Assembly: GCA_016844365.1 (NCBI GenBank)
Contig: JAENIT010000035.1
Location: 1-8,465 of the forward strand
DNA from: Dehalococcoidia bacterium
GTDB taxonomy: Bacteria > Chloroflexota > Dehalococcoidia > SHYD01 > SHYC01
DNA length: 8,465 bases
Direction: 5' to 3'
Shown here one piece after another: positions 5,974 to 8,465 of the stretch. The notes beneath the pieces are model-generated. The model saw nothing but the letters and a program-made list of their open reading frames with translations. It had not been told where the DNA came from and searched no databases. A program made the translations under genes and the position numbers. Positions within the stretch are counted from its first letter, which is position 1. Every line of letters starts with the position of its first letter.

Positions 5974-5989
5974 TGAATTCCCTCTTTTT
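5962..5989 (+). terminator. Possible intrinsic terminator after the Cys-rich gene
   Basis: AGAGGGA (5962-5968) can pair with TCCCTCT (5979-5985) across a 10-nt loop, and the T-run continues to 5989 (five T in all). The 5' arm is also part of the large palindrome at 5923-5973, so the two folds compete. If active it would reduce read-through into copA. The stem is short, so this is tentative. Confidence 0.35.
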
Positions 5990-6061
5990 GGAACAACGAG
6001 GTTTTGAGCAACCCTCAAGGGGTTCTGGAGAGCATCTTGGAGGCATTGCGGGAAGGTGGTG

Positions 6062-6136
6062 TCACCCTCACCCTACCCTCTCCCATCAAGGGAGAGGAGG
6101 ATATTTAGCCCTCCCTCCCCCTAAGAGGGGGAGGGA
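6062..6136. repeat. Composite palindromic repeat, copy 3 (modules A and B-like), upstream of copA
   Basis: CCTCTCCC (6077-6084) and GGGAGAGG (6090-6097) form an 8-bp hairpin; 6062-6097 matches 661-696 at 33 of 36 bases. A second hairpin follows with 11-bp arms TCCCTCCCCCT (6112-6122) and AGGGGGAGGGA (6126-6136) around AAG. The second hairpin ends 20 nt before the copA ATG and only 8 nt before its Shine-Dalgarno sequence. No sigma70 promoter was recognised between 5909 and 6156. Confidence 0.8.
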
Positions 6137-6156
6137 ACAACACTAAGGATAGTCTT

Positions 6157-8465
6157 ATGGCAACGAAAGAGCGAATCGAGGATAGAGAGTTCGGGATTAA
6201 AGTAGTCACATTGGGCGTCACTGGAATGACCTGCGCCTCCTGCGTCGCCCATGTGGAGCACGCCCTACAAGACGTGCCCGGCGTCTCTGATGTCCGAGTC
6301 AATCTGGCCACGGAGAAGGCTACCGTTGAGCTGTCTCAGGAGATTCCCATCGAGACCCTGCGCCTGGCTGTGGAGGATGTGGGCTATGGCCTCCGAACCG
6401 AGAAAAAGACCTTGCTCCTAAGCGGCCTATCGAGCGCAGAGGAGGGCGCTGCTTTAACCAGGGCACTGATGTCCATCCCTGGGGTTAAGTGGGTCTCTGT
6501 AGATACCAGCGACGGTAAAGCTACCGTAGAGCGCGCGGCCGTAGAAGCCAGCGGGTTCAGCTCTACTGGCGTGGAGGAGGAAGAGTTCGACCAGCACGCT
6601 CTAGCCAAGGCCGAGGAAGCCTCGAGGCTGCGTAAACGCTTCCTGTTTGCACTGCCTGGAGGCCTAACCGTAATGGCCCTTAGTTTCGGACACATGTTTC
6701 CCATCTTCCCCCATGTGTCTCAGGAGCTCCTAAACACCGTGATGTTTCTGATAGCAACCCCTGTCATATTCTGGGCTGGCTCCGATTTCTTCACCGGCGC
6801 TTGGGTGGCGCTGAAGCACAAGACATCCAATATGAACACTCTTATCGCAGTGGGCACAGGCACAGCCTGGCTTTATAGCACGGCCTTAACCTTCTTCCCG
6901 GGTTTGTTCCAGGGAATTGTTGCATCCAAGGAGGTCTACTACGACGTCGCGGCTGTGATCGTCGCCTTTATCCTGCTGGGCCGATACCTGGAAGCTGGAG
7001 CCCGAGGTCGCGCCTCCGACGCCATCAAGAAACTTATGGGCCTTCAGGCCAAGACGGCGCGGGTAGTGCGGAACGGCATGGAGATGGATCTGCCCGTAGA
7101 CCAGGTGCTGTCCGAGGACGTGATAACAGTAAGGCCTGGGGAAAGGATCCCTGTGGACGGAATAGTGCTAGAGGGTCGCTCTAGTATAGATGAGTCCATG
7201 CTCACGGGGGAGAGCATCCCCGTGGAGAAGGGGCCGGGGGACGAGGTCTTTGGGGCTACCGTGAATAAGTTGGGGAGCTTTAAATTCAGGGCTACCAAAG
7301 TAGGGAGCCAAACGGCCCTGGCCCAGATCATCCGCCTAGTGGAAGAGGCCCAAGGATCCAAAGCGCCGGTGCAGCGGCTGGTGGACCAGATCGCCAGTAT
7401 CTTCGTCCCTGCGGTCATATTGATAGCCATTCTTACCTTTATTGCCTGGATGGTCTTCGGGCCGGAGCCGGCATTCACCTTCGCAGTCCTAAACTCAGTC
7501 GCGGTGCTTATAATAGCCTGCCCCTGCGCCCTCGGCCTCGCCACTCCCACAGCCATCATCGTGGGCGTAGGCAAGGGGGCTGAGCACGGCGTCCTTATCC
7601 GAGGCGCTGATGCCCTGGAGGGGGCCCATAAGGTGAATACTATAGTTCTAGATAAAACAGGAACAATAACCCAGGGCAAGCCAGTAGTAACAGACTTGGT
7701 CACTGCCGCCGGCGCCTCTAAGGAAGAGCTAATTAGCATCGCAGCCGCAGCCGAGCGAGGCTCGGAGCACCCCTTGGCCGAGGCTATTCTAGCCAAGGCT
7801 AAGGAGCTCCAAGTACCTGTGGCCGAGGTTTCCGAGTTCCTCGCGGTCCCTGGCCACGGCGTTGAGGCGAGGATGAACGGGCAGTCCATACTTCTGGGCA
7901 ACCTCAGGTTCATGGAGGCCCGTGGGATAGAGTTGGACGGGTACCGTGATACAGCGGCGGAGCTAGCGGCACAGGGGAAGACTCCGGTGTACGTGGCCGC
8001 AAACGGTAGACTGACCGGTATCATCGCCGTCCAGGACCCGGTAAAGCCCGGAGCGGTCGAGGCCATTGCTCGGCTGAAGGGCATGGGCCTGGAAGTCGTG
8101 ATGTTAACAGGGGACAACCGCCGTACCGCTGAGGCCATAGCCCGGCAGGTGGGCGTAGGAAGAGCGCTGGCCGAGGTGCTTCCCGAGGACAAGACTGGTG
8201 AGATCAAGAGACTCCAGGCTGAAGGACGCGTGGTGGCTATGGTTGGTGACGGCATCAACGATGCACCAGCCCTGGCCCAAGCTAACGTTGGAATCGCCAT
8301 CGGCACCGGAACCGATGTGGCTATGGAGGCCTCAGACATCACCCTGATTAGCGGAGACCTGAAGGGTGTGGCCACAGCCATCCAGCTTTCCAAACGCACC
8401 GTCCGCACTATATGGCAGAACCTGTTCTGGGCCTTCGCCTACAACACCGTTCTTATCCCGGTGGC
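6157..8465 (+). CDS. copA: Cu(I)-exporting P1B-type ATPase CopA (partial, C-terminus beyond window)
   Basis: The 769 complete codons present cover nearly all of a heavy-metal P-type ATPase; roughly the last 50 residues, with the final transmembrane helix, lie past the edge. The order is an N-terminal HMA domain with GMTCASC (23-29, ligands C26/C29), then a second HMA-like segment (about 85-135) lacking both cysteines. Membrane helices start near 162, and '[15 protein letters not shown]' marks the P1B core. The actuator motif TGES is at 350-353, the ion-path CPC at 455-457, and the phosphorylation site DKTGT at 499-503 (D499). The nucleotide-domain HP is at 538-539, TGDN at 651-654 and GDGIND at 697-702. 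'AYN' (Y762/N763) in the following helix together with CPC is the signature of Cu(I)-specific P1B-1 pumps. The ATG is supported by AAGGA (6145-6149), 7 nt upstream. ATP hydrolysis would drive Cu(I) out of the cytoplasm. The neighbouring csoR supports the assignment. The long antisense ORF at 7044-8408 is a shadow. Confidence 0.94.
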   Translation, partial: MATKERIEDREFGIKVVTLGVTGMTCASCVAHVEHALQDVPGVSDVRVNLATEKATVELSQEIPIETLRLAVEDVGYGLRTEKKTLLLSGLSSAEEGAALTRALMSIPGVKWVSVDTSDGKATVERAAVEASGFSSTGVEEEEFDQHALAKAEEASRLRKRFLFALPGGLTVMALSFGHMFPIFPHVSQELLNTVMFLIATPVIFWAGSDFFTGAWVALKHKTSNMNTLIAVGTGTAWLYSTALTFFPGLFQGIVASKEVYYDVAAVIVAFILLGRYLEAGARGRASDAIKKLMGLQAKTARVVRNGMEMDLPVDQVLSEDVITVRPGERIPVDGIVLEGRSSIDESMLTGESIPVEKGPGDEVFGATVNKLGSFKFRATKVGSQTALAQIIRLVEEAQGSKAPVQRLVDQIASIFVPAVILIAILTFIAWMVFGPEPAFTFAVLNSVAVLIIACPCALGLATPTAIIVGVGKGAEHGVLIRGADALEGAHKVNTIVLDKTGTITQGKPVVTDLVTAAGASKEELISIAAAAERGSEHPLAEAILAKAKELQVPVAEVSEFLAVPGHGVEARMNGQSILLGNLRFMEARGIELDGYRDTAAELAAQGKTPVYVAANGRLTGIIAVQDPVKPGAVEAIARLKGMGLEVVMLTGDNRRTAEAIARQVGVGRALAEVLPEDKTGEIKRLQAEGRVVAMVGDGINDAPALAQANVGIAIGTGTDVAMEASDITLISGDLKGVATAIQLSKRTVRTIWQNLFWAFAYNTVLIPV

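Noticed and set aside
5595..6011. 138-codon minus-strand ORF opposite the Cys-rich gene
   Set aside because: Its N-terminal part translates the 5923-5973 palindrome and the rest is antisense to a gene with a strong ribosome-binding site and clustered metal ligands.
5405..6136. CRISPR array or tRNA in the repeat-rich gaps
   Set aside because: Repeats are palindromic, irregularly spaced and few, with no regular spacers, and no cloverleaf was recognised.
7044..8408. Long (454-codon) open frame on the minus strand opposite copA
   Set aside because: The plus-strand frame holds every P1B-ATPase motif in order; the antisense product is Ser/Ala/Pro/Thr-rich with no recognisable domain, as expected of a mirror ORF in a GC-rich gene.

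Overview
The window looks like a piece of a moderately GC-rich bacterial chromosome. Short, GC-rich, hairpin-forming intergenic repeats, frequent ATA/AGG/CTA codons and the gene content resemble environmental Chloroflexota (Dehalococcoidia-like) genomes. That placement is an inference of modest confidence; no rRNA or taxonomic marker gene is present. No tRNA, rRNA, IS element, CRISPR array or replication origin was seen.

Layout. (1) 1-627, minus strand: the N-terminal part of a secreted protein with a signal peptide and fibronectin-III-like repeats, running off the left edge. (2) 628-906: intergenic region with two back-to-back sigma70-type promoters and a composite hairpin repeat. (3) 907-1227, plus: a NIPSNAP-family protein. 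(4) 1305-4981, plus: three tightly packed genes (GT2 glycosyltransferase, GT4 glycosyltransferase, multi-membrane O-antigen ligase/polymerase-like protein) that form a surface-polysaccharide operon. (5) 5028-8465, plus: a copper-response module consisting of a promoter with a CsoR-like operator, csoR, a small Cys/His-rich protein of unknown family, and a CopA-type Cu(I)-exporting P1B-ATPase cut off by the right edge.

How the genes work together. The two glycosyltransferases and the polymerase/ligase-like protein probably build and export or attach a cell-surface glycan. The divergent secreted Fn3-like protein may also act at the cell surface, but nothing links it mechanistically. In the copper module, CsoR carries the full Cu(I) ligand set and sits downstream of a palindrome overlapping its own transcription start, which suggests autoregulated, copper-induced expression. 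CopA would export Cu(I). The Cys/His-rich protein between them is the best candidate for something undescribed: its position and clustered ligands suggest a metal buffer, chaperone or sensor, but I recognise no family.

The intergenic gaps are rich in palindromic repeats. One 36-nt segment occurs twice, about 5.2 kb apart and in opposite orientation, and a second 36-nt segment occurs twice with three differences. These modules lie in the 5' leader of the secreted-protein gene and just upstream of copA, where they could affect RNA structure.
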